A stretch of 64,000 nucleotides of DNA from the NCBI GenBank assembly GCA_028564705.1, contig JAPXFQ010000128.1, forward strand, positions 229,809 to 293,808, written 5' to 3'. The translations under genes were made by a program, and so were the position numbers. Below the pieces are notes generated by a model. The model saw only the letters and a list, made by a program, of their open reading frames with translations. It was not told the DNA's origin and did no database searches. Positions 24,400 through 34,383 of the stretch are shown here, in pieces. The DNA comes from Apricaphanius iberus (taxonomy: Eukaryota > Chordata > Actinopteri > Cyprinodontiformes > Aphaniidae). The first letter of the stretch is position 1. The number at the start of each line of letters is the position of its first letter.

Positions 24400-24740
24400 T
24401 CAACCTCAGCGTGTTTCCTTAGATTTTGCTGCTCCTTCAGTTCTTTCCATTAAGAGAATGCAATGCTGATGTTTGTTCTGTTTTCTGGTGGTGTTGATCT
24501 TTATTGTGGGCTTCTGCCTCTGACGCGGAGCTGCGGGCTGGATCCATGTCACAGGAAGGCACGGACATAAGAGCTGAGAGAGCACCTCGCCCCGAGGGGG
24601 GCCCCTGGTATCTCTGAGACTGCCTCTCCCTGAGCGAGGAAATCGACCTGGGTTGGGTGCATCTTGGATCGAGTTGATTGGTCGGTCAGGGTTTGAGAAC
24701 GTGTTTGTTTTTTTAAGACTGCTCATTGAGCTCTGCATTT
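24400..24740. repeat. Second GC-richer block, probably repeat-derived
   Basis: It contains CGCCCCGAGGGGGGCCCC and adjacent purine-rich text, in contrast to AT-rich flanks. A 110-codon minus-strand frame has no recognisable domain and biased composition. It may belong to the same repeat as the block upstream. Confidence 0.3.
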
Positions 24741-25762
24741 AAACTTCTAATGAGGACGAGCAGAAAAGGGATGTAAACGCGTATTCAGAAATCTGTAAAG
24801 GCATTTTGTTAACATTAGCTACAAAACACATCGTCCAATACGTTGGCCCCCATACTGCTTTTTATGGATATATCGTATTAAGTAGCCAATACTTTTCAAT
24901 GATTGGGCATTATTCTATTTATTTTCAACAATATTTTGATGGATATTTCCATAGATTAATGGTAAAAAATACAAACTGTCCCTTAAGTCAATTTACAGGC
25001 ATGTAGAGGCAACCGCAGTGAAAAGGCCAGGGTTCATTCTGACAAGGGCATTGCTGGAGCATGTATGAAGAAGACATTTTAAATGTTTAAATTTGTATTT
25101 GTGGCTAAACTTATGTATCGTCCCTTTAAAAGACAAGCACAATGTTTTTTAGAAACATGCGGTTTGTGGTTGAAGTATGGCTTTCTTTAGACTATAATAC
25201 AATTCAATAGGCCATTTGAAGATCAGAAAGCAACTCTGTTTTTTCATCTCATTGGAGAAATAAGGATTAAAGTAAGCAGGTTTACTACATGCTTTAGAGG
25301 GATGAAGTACTCTCATGGGAGACATCTGGACTGGCTGTTAGCTTAATAGAACATGGTGGACTGACACCAACAGATGAAATGACTTCCAAAATAAGATATA
25401 TTTATTGTCATTGTCACTCACATGGAAGATGCAACATTTGAAGTACAGTTCGGCTCAGAGAAGTATTAGTTATCTGCCTGGATAGTTCAAAACATTTATT
25501 CCTTTAGATAAAGATTCTTTTTAAGACAGATCATGTCATGCAAGTTTTAAATGTTCACTATCTCTTTCCTGAGGGTATGAGCTGTAACAGAATGTGTTGA
25601 AGTCGTGTTGCATATTTTATAATGTTGATGGCTTTAGTAATGCATCAAGAGCTGTAGCGTTCTTAAAGGGTGTGGAAGGGCAAGCTGATCAACTTCTATG
25701 CTAAACAAGTAAGCCTGTGTGGGGCCTTCCTCTCTGATGCTGTTAAACTGTTGAACTACACT
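24741..25762. other. Non-coding stretch
   Basis: AT-rich; no element or gene recognised. Confidence 0.35.
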
Positions 25763-26452
25763 CACTGGTCACTTAATTAGGTACACCTTGCTACTACTGG
25801 GTTTGACCCTCTTTTTTCCCCCCACAGAACTGACTTAATCCTTTAATGAATGTTTCCAGTACATTGTTGAATCTATGCCACAGAGATTTTGATCCATATT
25901 GACATGATAGCTTAACATAGTTGCTGAAGATTTGTCGGCTGCTCATCCATGATGCAAATCTTCCGCTCCATCACATCCCAACGGATCTCTATGGGATTGA
26001 GATCTGGTGACTGTGGAGGCCATTTGACAGTTTCTTGAACATTGTCATGTTCAAGAAACCAATCTGAGATGATTCAAGCTTTATGACATAGCGCATTATC
26101 CGGCTGGAAGTAGCCATCGTGAGATGGGGAGACTGGGGTGGGATTGACATGTTTAGCAACAATACGTAGGTAGGCTGTGGCGTTACAACAATTATGAATT
26201 GGTACTAAGGGGCCCAAAGTGTGTCAAGAGAACGTCCACCACAATATTACACCACTACCACCAGCCTGAACCGTTGATACAAGGCAGGATAGATCCATGC
26301 TTTCATATTGTTGACGCTAAATTATGACCCTACCATTCGAATGTTGCAGCAGAAATTGAGACTCATCAGACCAGGCAAAAAGCTTCTGTTGTCCAATGTG
26401 GGTGAGCCTGTGCAAAGTGTAGTCTCAGTTTCCTGTTCTTAGCTGACAGGAG
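25763..26452 (-). pseudogene. Tc1-like transposase, C-terminal half, with TIR
   Basis: The element end CACTGGTCACTTAATTAGG starts at 25763. Read on the minus strand from 26452 downward, the sequence runs through LSAKNRKLRLHFAQAHPHW, WSDESQFLL, and then DGYFQPDN.LCHKA and PPQSPDLNPIE (about 26020-25990). These are the DDE catalytic-domain motifs of Tc1/mariner transposases, covering the first Asp, the second Asp within QPDN and the final Glu. Several in-frame stops show it is dead. It continues directly into the N-terminal part at 27564-27759 once the intervening insertion is ignored. Confidence 0.85.
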
Positions 26453-27563
26453 CAGGGTCGATGGTTAAAAAAAAATCCTGAGTCTGAACTTTTTTTCCCT
26501 GGGAGGCCCCTAAGCCAAGGTATATGCCCCAATCAACGTAATGTTAAACGAGATCCAGGGGTTTGCTCCCCTGGGAGAACATTTTGATAAATGTTCCATT
26601 GCATTAAAAGATTCTGATGACTTTTGTGGCTATAAATGGACATTATTCAGACATGAGATGAACAAACCTAATACAAGCCTTTATTACAGAAGCATAAATG
26701 TGTAGAGCATCAGAGCTCTCGGGACCCTGGGCCTGGTAGGCCTGTTCAGGGATACATCCCTGCTTTTAACTAGTCACTTACCTGCATATGTATTGCTTGT
26801 ATAGCATACTGAGACTACGGATACTACAGCCCATACCAAGACAGGTCAGTAGGTGGCAATTATAATACTCATAAGTAACTAGGAATTAATTAGTAGCCTA
26901 ACCATTTACTAAAGGGCATTAAGAAGGAGACATTTTTCTGAAAAAGTATGCACCATTTATTTCTAATTTTGATCAAGTATTTGTTATTTAGATAGTTTAT
27001 TTTAAAAAATGTGAGGTTTGGTGTATTTTAAAATTCTCTGCGTTATATTGTTTTTGCGTTCTCATACACATATCCCAAACCGCTGTCAGCAGCTCATTAT
27101 TCATGCTGTAGCAGTAGCTGCAAATCCTAAAAAGAAAGGTCGGCTTTAGGAATAGTGTCTCTCCAGCGGATTTGTGGCCAGGACACCGGCGAAAAACGTC
27201 TTTCACATATCTAAAAGGGGCTTCAAATAATTTATATTTCACCGTCAATAGAGATTGTAAGTTTCTCACTAAAGGTGTCCCAGTTTTCAGATGTTAAGTG
27301 GTTATGTATCAGGGATTTTGCCTTCTGTCTTGGAAATGTTTGTTGCGTCACTATAGATGCTGTAAATTTTATCTTTATGGAACCACTCGCGCATGCACAC
27401 AAAGATATCAACAAAGATCCTCCTAAAACATATTTGCACTGGGAGTAACTGCTACATAAATCTGATTGATTGAAAACCGTGATCACGTGAACCAGATTAT
27501 TTTTTTCTTAAACACTGCAGTACCGCGGAAATCCGGTGTGGTGCCGGAGCACTATCGGGCCTG
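26453..27563. mobile_element. 1.1-kb insertion inside the Tc1-like element
   Basis: It is bounded by CAGGAG on both sides (26447-26452 and 27564-27569), and the flanking Tc1 transposase text is continuous across it. The ends, CAGGGTCGATGGT and, on the other strand, CAGGCCCGATAGT, match at 10 of 13 bases, consistent with a degenerate TIR. A 6-bp target duplication with CAGG ends hints at a hAT-related non-autonomous element, but this is inference. No ORF inside has a recognisable domain. Confidence 0.65.
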
Positions 27564-27759
27564 CAGGAGTGGCACCAGACGAGTCTTCTTCTGCTGTAGC
27601 CCATCTGCCTCAAGTTTCTATGTGCTGTGTGGTCAGAGATGCTCTTCTGCATACCTTGATTGTAATGAGTGGTTATTTGAGTTACTATTCCCTGTCTATC
27701 AGCTTGAACCAGTCTGGCCATTCTCCTCTGACCTCTGGTATCAACAAGGCGTTTACACC
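27564..27759 (-). pseudogene. Tc1-like transposase, N-terminal part
   Basis: The minus-strand frame contains LVDTRGQRRMARLVQADRQG, then VTQITTHYNQGMQ and LRQMGYSRRR, the helix-turn-helix DNA-binding region of this Tc1-like family. It ends at the insertion point by 27564. On the other side it is cut off near 27759 by the tail of the L2-type LINE, so the outer TIR is missing. Confidence 0.85.
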
Positions 27760-28356
27760 AAATCAAATCAAATCAAACTTTATTTATAAAGCGCTTTTCA
27801 AACAAAGAAAGTTACTCAAAGTGCTTTACAGATTTAAAATAACCCCACAACCCCCCCCTTCAAAAATAAAATCATCAGTGCAAATACAACCCCCTCCCAA
27901 CCCAACCCATCAGCCATACTCACTCACACACACACTTAGAAGCTACAAAAAGCGGGCTGAGTACAGATGAGCCAGGAAATGCCATCATGGGAGCCATCTG
28001 CATCAGCGGCAGCAGATCAACAGCAGCAGCCAAGGCTCCGACCCAGGGCGCCCAGAGGAGGGAGGGCTGGTACCCCCACCTCCACCCAAGCGCTACCTGG
28101 GGGGCACCCAGGCAGCCACAGCCGACCACAGCCCCCGATGCAGGGGGCCCCCCCAGAGAGGAAACACTGGCAAGAAAGATTAAAATACATTAAAATATAA
28201 AGTTAATAAAATATAAAGTATATAAAGTATAAAACAATAAGTGTAAAACAAATAATAAAAATGCAAAGCAGATTAATAAATAAACAGTTAAAAGCTGAAC
28301 TAAAAATTAAATCAGGTAAAACATGCTGAGCGAAAAAATATATTAATAAATAATAA

Positions 28357-29865
28357 TTAGTTAAAAGCTAAGCTAGAAAGGTGAGTCTTGAGCCTGCTCT
28401 TAAAAACATTAACGTTCTCTGCGGCCCTGAGGTCCTCTGGCAGCCTGTTCCAGAGGTGAGGGCCATAATAATGGAAAGACGCCTCACCATGAGTCTGTGT
28501 CCTGACTTTGGGGATGACAAGGAGACGGCTGCCAGAGGAGCGCAGAGACCGCGAGGGTTCATATGGTAAAAGCATTTCTGACAGATACGAAGGCCCAAGA
28601 CCATTAAGACACTTAAAAACCATTAAAAGAACCTTAAAATCGATCCTAAAACATACGGGGAGCCAATGCAGTGATTCTAAGACCGGTGTGATGTGCTCCC
28701 GCCTCCTGGTCTTCATCAGGACACGAGCTGCTGAATTCTGTAAAAGCTGTAAACCTGAGGTAGTCTTTTGGGGAAGACCAGAAAGCAGGGCATTACAATA
28801 ATCAATTCTACTGGTGATAAAAGCATGCATTAGCGTCTCCGTATTGGCCCGAGAGAGAATGGGGCGGACTCTGGCAATGTTCTTTAGGTGATAAAAACCT
28901 ATTTTGGTGATGTTTTTAATGTGAGGGATAAAAGTCAGCTCAGAGTCAAAAATCACACCCAGGTTCTTCACTTGTAAAGAAGAATTAAAAGACAATGATT
29001 GTAGTTTTGGTCAAAGTTTTTCTCTCTGAGCCTCAGGACCGATAACTAAAACCTCAGTTTTGTCCTGGTTGAGCTGGAGAAAGTTTTCTGCCATCCAGGA
29101 TTTAATGCCTAAAATGCAGTTAAAAAGTGCATCCATTGGCCGTGTGTCATCAAAGGACATGGAGATGTACAACTGTGTATCATCAGCATAACTGTGAAAG
29201 TTAACTCCATGTCTCCTGATAACACTGCCAAGAGGGAGCATATACAGGTTAAAAAGCACTGGGCCTAAAACTGAACCCTGGGGAGCACCACAAGTGATCT
29301 TATGGACCTTAGAGGAACAGGTATCTAAACTTACCGTAAAAGTCCTGTCTGTGAGGTAGGATGTGAACCAGTTGTGAACAGCACCAGAGAGGCCGATCTG
29401 TTTTAAACGAGTTAAAAGAATAGTGTGTTCTACTGTATCAAAGGCAGCGCTTAGATCCAGAAGAACCAACACTGTCACCTTTTTAGCATCATAGTTTAAT
29501 CTAAAATCATTTAAAATCTTTAAAAGCGCCGTCTCTGTGCTGTGGTTCATCCTAAAACATGACTGAAATTTCTCTAGGACATTATGAGCGTTAATAAAAT
29601 CATTAAGTTGAATAAAAACAAGTTTTTCTAAAACTTTGCTTAAAAATGGTAAGTTAGATACTGGTCGGTAGTTGTTTAAATCATTAAAATCTAAATTGCT
29701 CTTCTTCAGCAGGGGCCTCACTACCGCTGCTTTAAAGGCAGCAGGAAAAACCCACGTCTGAAGGGAGCAATTCATAAAGTTTAAAATCTCATCTTTAAAA
29801 GAACCATAAAATTGCTTAAAAAACCTGGTGGGAATCGGGTCCAAAGCGCTTGTGGTGGGCCTCAC
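28357..29865 (-). pseudogene. L2-type LINE reverse transcriptase
   Basis: The frame from 29865 to 29011 (284 codons) has LNNYRPVSNLPFLSKVLEK at residues 63-81, LDLSAAFDTV at 136-145, GAPQGSVLGP at 193-202 and the catalytic YADD at 226-229. A single in-frame stop at about 29011 separates it from the continuing same-frame segment 28995-28357. That part carries VKNLGVIFDSELTF, ARVLMKTRRREHITPVLESL and YGPHLWNRLPEDLRAAENV, the standard L2-clade C-terminus. The enzyme would copy LINE RNA at the target site (target-primed reverse transcription). Catalytic residues look intact; only the stop and the upstream frameshift disable it. Confidence 0.9.
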
Positions 29866-29881
29866 TGAGGAGAAAACTTTA

Positions 29882-30990
29882 TCAAGGGTCCCAGCTTCTA
29901 CCAGGACAACTGTCCAGTGTTTCCTCTGGTGAAGGCAGACACTCTGATTTGTCTAAAACCATGTTTGTTTGAGAGGATAAAATATTACATCTGATGGTGT
30001 CTACCTTCCCTCTGAAGTGGTCTGCATACTCCTCACAGAGAGTGTTTGAGGGGGTTTTCTGAAAAGTATTAGAATTATGATGTAAAATGTTGTCAATGGT
30101 GGAAAACAGAATTTTGGGATTATTTTTATGTTCTGAGATGATTCTGGAAAAGTATGTATTTCTGGAATTTCTTAAAGCGTTATTATATAATCTGAGAAGT
30201 TCTATGTATATCTGATGATTTATTGTGATTTTATTTTTCCTCCATTTCCTTTCTGCCACCCTGCAGCTCCTCTTTAATTTTCTAATAGCTGCATTTCTCC
30301 ACGGTACTGTACGTTTTGAATGAGGGTTTATAACTTTAATTGGAGCCAGCAGGTTGAGAGCAGATTTAAGCCTACTGTTAAAATCATTAACGATAAAATC
30401 ACAGGGGGCAGGTAAAGGTATAGGAGAAAATTTTTTAAAAACTTCAAGAAAACCTGCAGCCACTTCAGGGGTTAGATGACGCTTCCAGACAGTTCTCACA
30501 GATGTCCCTGATTGGATAAAACTGGTGATATTAAAAAACACACAGTAGTGGTCAGAGACAGCCAAGTCAACAACAGAGGACACACTGGTGGACAGGCCAT
30601 ACGTGATGACCAGGTCCAGGTTGTGTCCTCTGTTGTGAGCCGGCTGCATGACATGTTGGCTAAAATCCATATAATTTAAAATATTTAAAAAATCCGTTGA
30701 TAAAGGATCTAAAAGGTTATCTATATGTAGATTAAAATCACCAGCTAAAATTATCTTCTCATAAGAGTTGTGTAAAATTGATAAAAACTCTGAACATTCT
30801 GGAATAAAAAGTGCATTCCTTTTCGGAGGCCTATAAACTGTGACACATAAAATCTGAGGAGTGCTAAAAACAGAGGCAGTGTATTCAAACTTGGTAAAGT
30901 TATTAAATAAAACAGGTTTGGCGGAAAGAGTTGATGAACTAATAAAAGCAGTTCCGCCTCCCCTCTGGCTACTCCTCGTTGAATAAGAGG
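29882..30990 (-). pseudogene. L2-type LINE apurinic-like endonuclease domain
   Basis: The 450-codon frame (31234-29882) contains RGGGTAF at residues 91-97, VYRPP at 133-137, GDFNLHID at 165-172 and the catalytic-type SDH at 227-229, in the order of LINE endonucleases. About 80 residues that should precede RGGG, including the first metal-binding Asn/Glu motifs, are not found. The frame instead runs into Arg/Pro-rich text of the upstream region. A +/-1 shift separates the end of this frame from the RT frame between 29882 and 29865. Confidence 0.85.
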
Positions 30991-31400
30991 AGTAGCCTCT
31001 TATGTGGCGCGACGTAGGTGGATACCGGAGTCTGACTGCTGCTCTGGCTGGTGGGAGGGGATGGGCGGCGGTCTTGCGGAACTGCTGGTCTTCGGCGCAG
31101 TCGGAGGGACGGTCAGAGGAGCGAAGTCGTCCCCCAGGGCACCGAAGCGGTTCGACAGAGGAAGGCCGGGTGGAGGAGAACGGTGAAAGCCGCTCCGGGT
31201 GCCCCCACTGCGACCAGGCCCGACCGTCGACCACGCACCCTGGGGCACCGGAGTGGAGCTGAGGGGGGCTTTTGGCTTAGCCCCCTGCTGAATCCAGCAC
31301 TCCTCCTCTGCCGTAGATGTTGTACCTCCGCCGGAGTTCGTCTGTCCCAGTCCGCCTGGAGACCCAGCGATGGATTCCCCCTCCGCAGCTTCACCGGGCT
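30991..31400 (-). pseudogene. Pro/Arg-rich N-terminal (ORF1-like) segment of the L2-type LINE
   Basis: A GC-rich block is read on the minus strand. It includes a frame with LSNRFGALGDDFAPLT at about 31155-31108, a motif that recurs in LINE gag-like N-terminal proteins. The strand also carries many Pro/Ser residues. It joins abruptly to endonuclease text at about 31000, suggesting an internal deletion. Some of the outermost bases may belong to the adjoining Rex3-like element. Confidence 0.5.
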
Positions 31401-31439
31401 GCCAGGGGATTGTGTCGGCCAGCTGGGCGCTGGTGGCAG

Positions 31440-32556
31440 CAGCGAAAGTTCGGTCGACTTTGTGGACTTGGAGACATTTGACATTTGACCGTGTCCCTCG
31501 GGGTGTCCTGTGGGGGGTACTCCGGGAGTATGGGGTACCAGGCCCTTTGATACGGGCTGTTAGGTCCCTGTATGACCGGTGTCAGTCTGGTTCGCATTGC
31601 CGGCAGTAAGTCGGACTCGTTTCCAGTGAGAGTTGGACTCTGCCAAGGTTGCCCTTTGTTACCGGTCCTGTTCATAACGTTTATAGACAGGATTTCTAGG
31701 CGCAGCCAAGTCGTAGAGGGAATCCGTTTTGGTGACCTCAGGATCGGGTCTCTGCTTTTCGCAGATGATGTCGTCTTGTTGGCTTCATCTGAACATGATC
31801 TACAGCTCTTGTTGGAGCGGTTCGCAGCCGAGTGTGAAGCGGCTGGGATGAGGATCAGCACCTCCAAATCCGAGACCATGGTCTTGAGCCGGAAAAAGGT
31901 AGAGTGCCTTCTCCGGGTCGGGGATGAGGTCCTTCCTCAAGTGGAGGAGTTTAGGTATCTGGGGATCTTGTTCACGAATGAAGGAAAAATGGAGCGGGAG
32001 ATCGATGGACGGATTGGTAAGGCGTCTGCAGTTATGCGGGCGCTGTACCGGTCTGTCGTGGTGAAGAGAGAGCTGAGCCGAAAGGCAAAGCTCTCAATTT
32101 ACCGGTCGTTCAACGTTCCTACCCTCATCTATGGTCACGAACGCTGGGTGGTGACTGAAAGAACGACATCACGGATACAGGTGGCTGAAATGAGTTTCCT
32201 CCGTAGGGTGGCTGGGCTCTCCCTTAGAGATAGGGTGAGAAGCTCGGTCATCCGGAGGGGGCTCAGAGTAGAGCCGCTGCTCCTCCACATCGAGAGGAGC
32301 AAGTTTAGGTGGCTCGGGCATCTGGTCAGGATGCCTCCTGGTGAGGTGTTCTGGGCACGTCCCACCGAGAGGAGACCCAGGGGAAGACACAGGACTCGCT
32401 GGAGGGTTTAGGTCTCCCAGCTGGCCTGGGAACGCCTCGGGATCCCTCCCGAGGAGCTGGCCCAGGTAGCCGGGGAGAGGGAGGTCTGGGTCTCTTTGCT
32501 TAGGCTACTGCCCCCGCGACCCGACCCCGGATAAGCGGAAGATGATGGATGGATGG
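31440..32556 (+). mobile_element. Rex3/RTE-like LINE, RT C-terminal half and 3' tail
   Basis: The plus strand reads VDFVDLE then FDRVPRGVLWGVLREYG at about 31446-31540, shifts frame near 31470 and again near 31605, then is open from 31572 to 32411. It contains GLCQGCPL, the catalytic FADD (residues 63-66 of that frame), EFRYLGILF, RWLGHLVRMP and RRPRGRHRTRW. The tail GGATAAGCGGAAGATGATGG then GGATGG ends at 32556. The endonuclease is missing, so the copy is 5' truncated. Codons are little decayed, which suggests moderate age. It lies head to head with the L2-type LINE. Confidence 0.9.
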
Positions 32557-33454
32557 AAAGTAGTCATATTAGGAGTAACACACAAAGTAACATCTTACTG
32601 GCATCAATGGTTATTGACTGTAGAAACTTCACACTGAAGCTCAAACAACTTTGATTATGTACTGTACCTCTCTATGCATCCTATGGACTCTGGGAACTTG
32701 GTTTCCAAATAAAATAAACAATTTAATTTAATCTGAGGAGTTTGTATCCCCAAAGGAGAATCTTGTATTTTTCTTAATTTCATCTTGATTTTGAAGATAC
32801 ATCTCTAGAATCTCTAGAATCACAGTGTTTGTCTTAGTCCTGTTCAGTTTTTCTAACCAGTGACTCTAGTCACACTCCACACCTTTTGAATCTTCCCTAA
32901 ATACTTGACTTGTCTTTGTATTATAGTCACCTAAATTTGTAGTTGTCCCTCCACCATGTAAACGTTTTGTCTAGCAAACTTTTTTTATTTCCATTGAACT
33001 TTTGACTTAGCTGCCAAGGCGAAGGTCTGCATTCTCTGAGTGCTTTTCTAGTTACAAACTGAATTTTTGAATCTGGTAAGGTCATTCTAAAAGTTTAATT
33101 CTCTTCTGGCGAAGAAATTATTTTATTCTGATATTTTTTGGACTCACTATAAAGCTGATAAATGAAATCCATGTTTATTTTGATCTTTCTAGTTGACAAC
33201 TCATGTTTTTTTAGCTCCTCCACCCTTACAAATCCTGCAGTTCTCTTTGTAGAAAAATAACCAGCATGATGTCACACCTACTGTGTTTCACCATGGACAA
33301 GTTATTAATTTGATGAAGCTCTATACTGTATTTGTGCCAAACATTCCCTATGGATTTAATGTTTACGCTGTTACATGTTAACTACAACTTATTTTTCTAA
33401 AACTAAACTGAAGTACTTACCTGTGGACCCATAAAATATAAATTGAATATCTGT
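32557..33454. other. Non-coding stretch
   Basis: AT-rich; a short reverse-complement copy of the AAAAGCACTCAGAGA repeat word lies at about 33020-33055. Nothing else was recognised. Confidence 0.35.
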
Positions 33455-34293
33455 ACACAACTTCAGTTGGTCCAACTAGAAAATACTGACCAGGCCAGAA
33501 ATCTAGGTGTAATAATGGACTCAAACCTGAACCTCCAAGGTCACATAAAGGCAACAAGGTCATCTTTCTCTCTCCTGAGGAACATGTTTAGGATTAAAGG
33601 ACTGATGACACAAGGAGACCTAGAAAAAACTCATCCATGCATTTATCTCTAGCAGTCTTGATTACTGTAACAGTATCTTCGCAGGTCTGCCTGAAAAATC
33701 AGACAGCTGCAGCTGATCCAGAACGCTGCTGCTCGTGTTCTCACTAAAACCAAGGAAGTAGAACACATCACTCCAGTTCTAAGGTACTTACACTGGCTCC
33801 CTGTAGCTCAGAGAATAGACATTTAAAGCGCTTTTATTAGTCTATAAATTCATTGAATGGGTTAGCATCAGGGTATATTACAGATCTGCCATCACAGTAC
33901 AAACCTTCCAGATCACTCAGTCTTCCAGCTCTAGTCTACTGACCGTCCCTAGAACCAGAACCAAACATGCAGAAGCAGCTTTCAGTTTCTATGCTCCTCA
34001 CATCTGGAACAAACTGCCGGACGAATGCAAAATTGCAGAGACACTGAACTCTTTCAAATCCCCCCAAAAAATACCAATTTAGACCTGCTTATGTGTAACT
34101 GATAATATTATTGCGTATACTTTTATTCCTAAATTGTTGTTTTTAATTCAATGCTATTGTTTGTTTTATACATTTTTATTTAAGCTTTCTCTTATTGATT
34201 CTGTGTATTCTTTTTTACATTTTTGTAATCATGTAAAGCACCTTGAATTGCTTTGTGTTAAAGGGGGCTATTCAAATAAAATTGCCTTGCCTA
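33455..34293 (+). mobile_element. 5'-truncated L2-clade LINE
   Basis: Plus-strand frames read QARNLGVIMDSNLNLQGHIK at about 33493-33552. Then come QNAAARVLT-like text near 33718-33750, HWLPVAQRIDI-like text near 33790-33825 and FYAPHIWNKLPDECK-like text near 33988-34030. The 3' UTR ends TTCAAATAAAATTGCCTTGC near 34292. Several frameshifts and stops are present. It is the same subfamily as 14823-15505 (shared NLNLQGHIKA and tail wording). Confidence 0.85.
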
Positions 34294-34383
34294 ATATTCC
34301 TAGCTCTTCTTTAGAGTTGATGTAGATCCGCCCTACCTAATATTCAAAGTGCTTCTTTAAAGTTGATGCAGATCCCCCCTGTA
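34290..34383. repeat. Two-copy imperfect tandem duplication (~47 bp)
   Basis: CCTAATATTC followed by CTTCTTTAGAGTTGATG and TAGATCCGCCC (34291-34334) is repeated with changes as CCTAATATTC..CTTCTTTAAAGTTGATG..AGATCCCCCC (34336-34380). It starts exactly at the LINE tail, so it may be a target-site-associated duplication. Confidence 0.65.

Larger units (their letters stand above)
27760..31400 (-). mobile_element. Long L2/Maui-like LINE
   Basis: The 3' tail on the minus strand is a TTTGA-type repeat (27760-27780), with a 3' UTR up to 28356 that includes a GC-rich section. Above it come RT (28357-29865), endonuclease (29882-30990) and a Pro-rich N-terminal region with an NRFGALGDD motif (about 31130). 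It is the most complete retrotransposon in the window, damaged by one frameshift, one in-frame stop and an apparent deletion of the endonuclease N-terminus. Its 3' tail abuts the Tc1 transposase at 27759, so it probably inserted there. The 5' boundary is approximate because it meets a Rex3-like copy head to head. Confidence 0.85.

Noticed and set aside
26030..26059. Perfect 13-bp hairpin (GTTTCTTGAACAT and complement)
   Set aside because: It lies inside the decayed Tc1 transposase, where the protein FLEHDN/VQETVKW region generates both arms; probably coincidence of coding text plus mutation.
27967..28200. Ser/Pro/Gln-rich ORFs on the plus strand and a Gly-rich one on the minus strand
   Set aside because: They lie within the GC-rich 3' UTR section of the minus-strand L2-type LINE.
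31000..31488. Plus-strand ORFs of 60-145 codons in the GC-rich block
   Set aside because: The minus strand carries the LINE N-terminal motif NRFGALGDD here; plus-strand frames are shadows except for the short Rex3 start at the 3' side.
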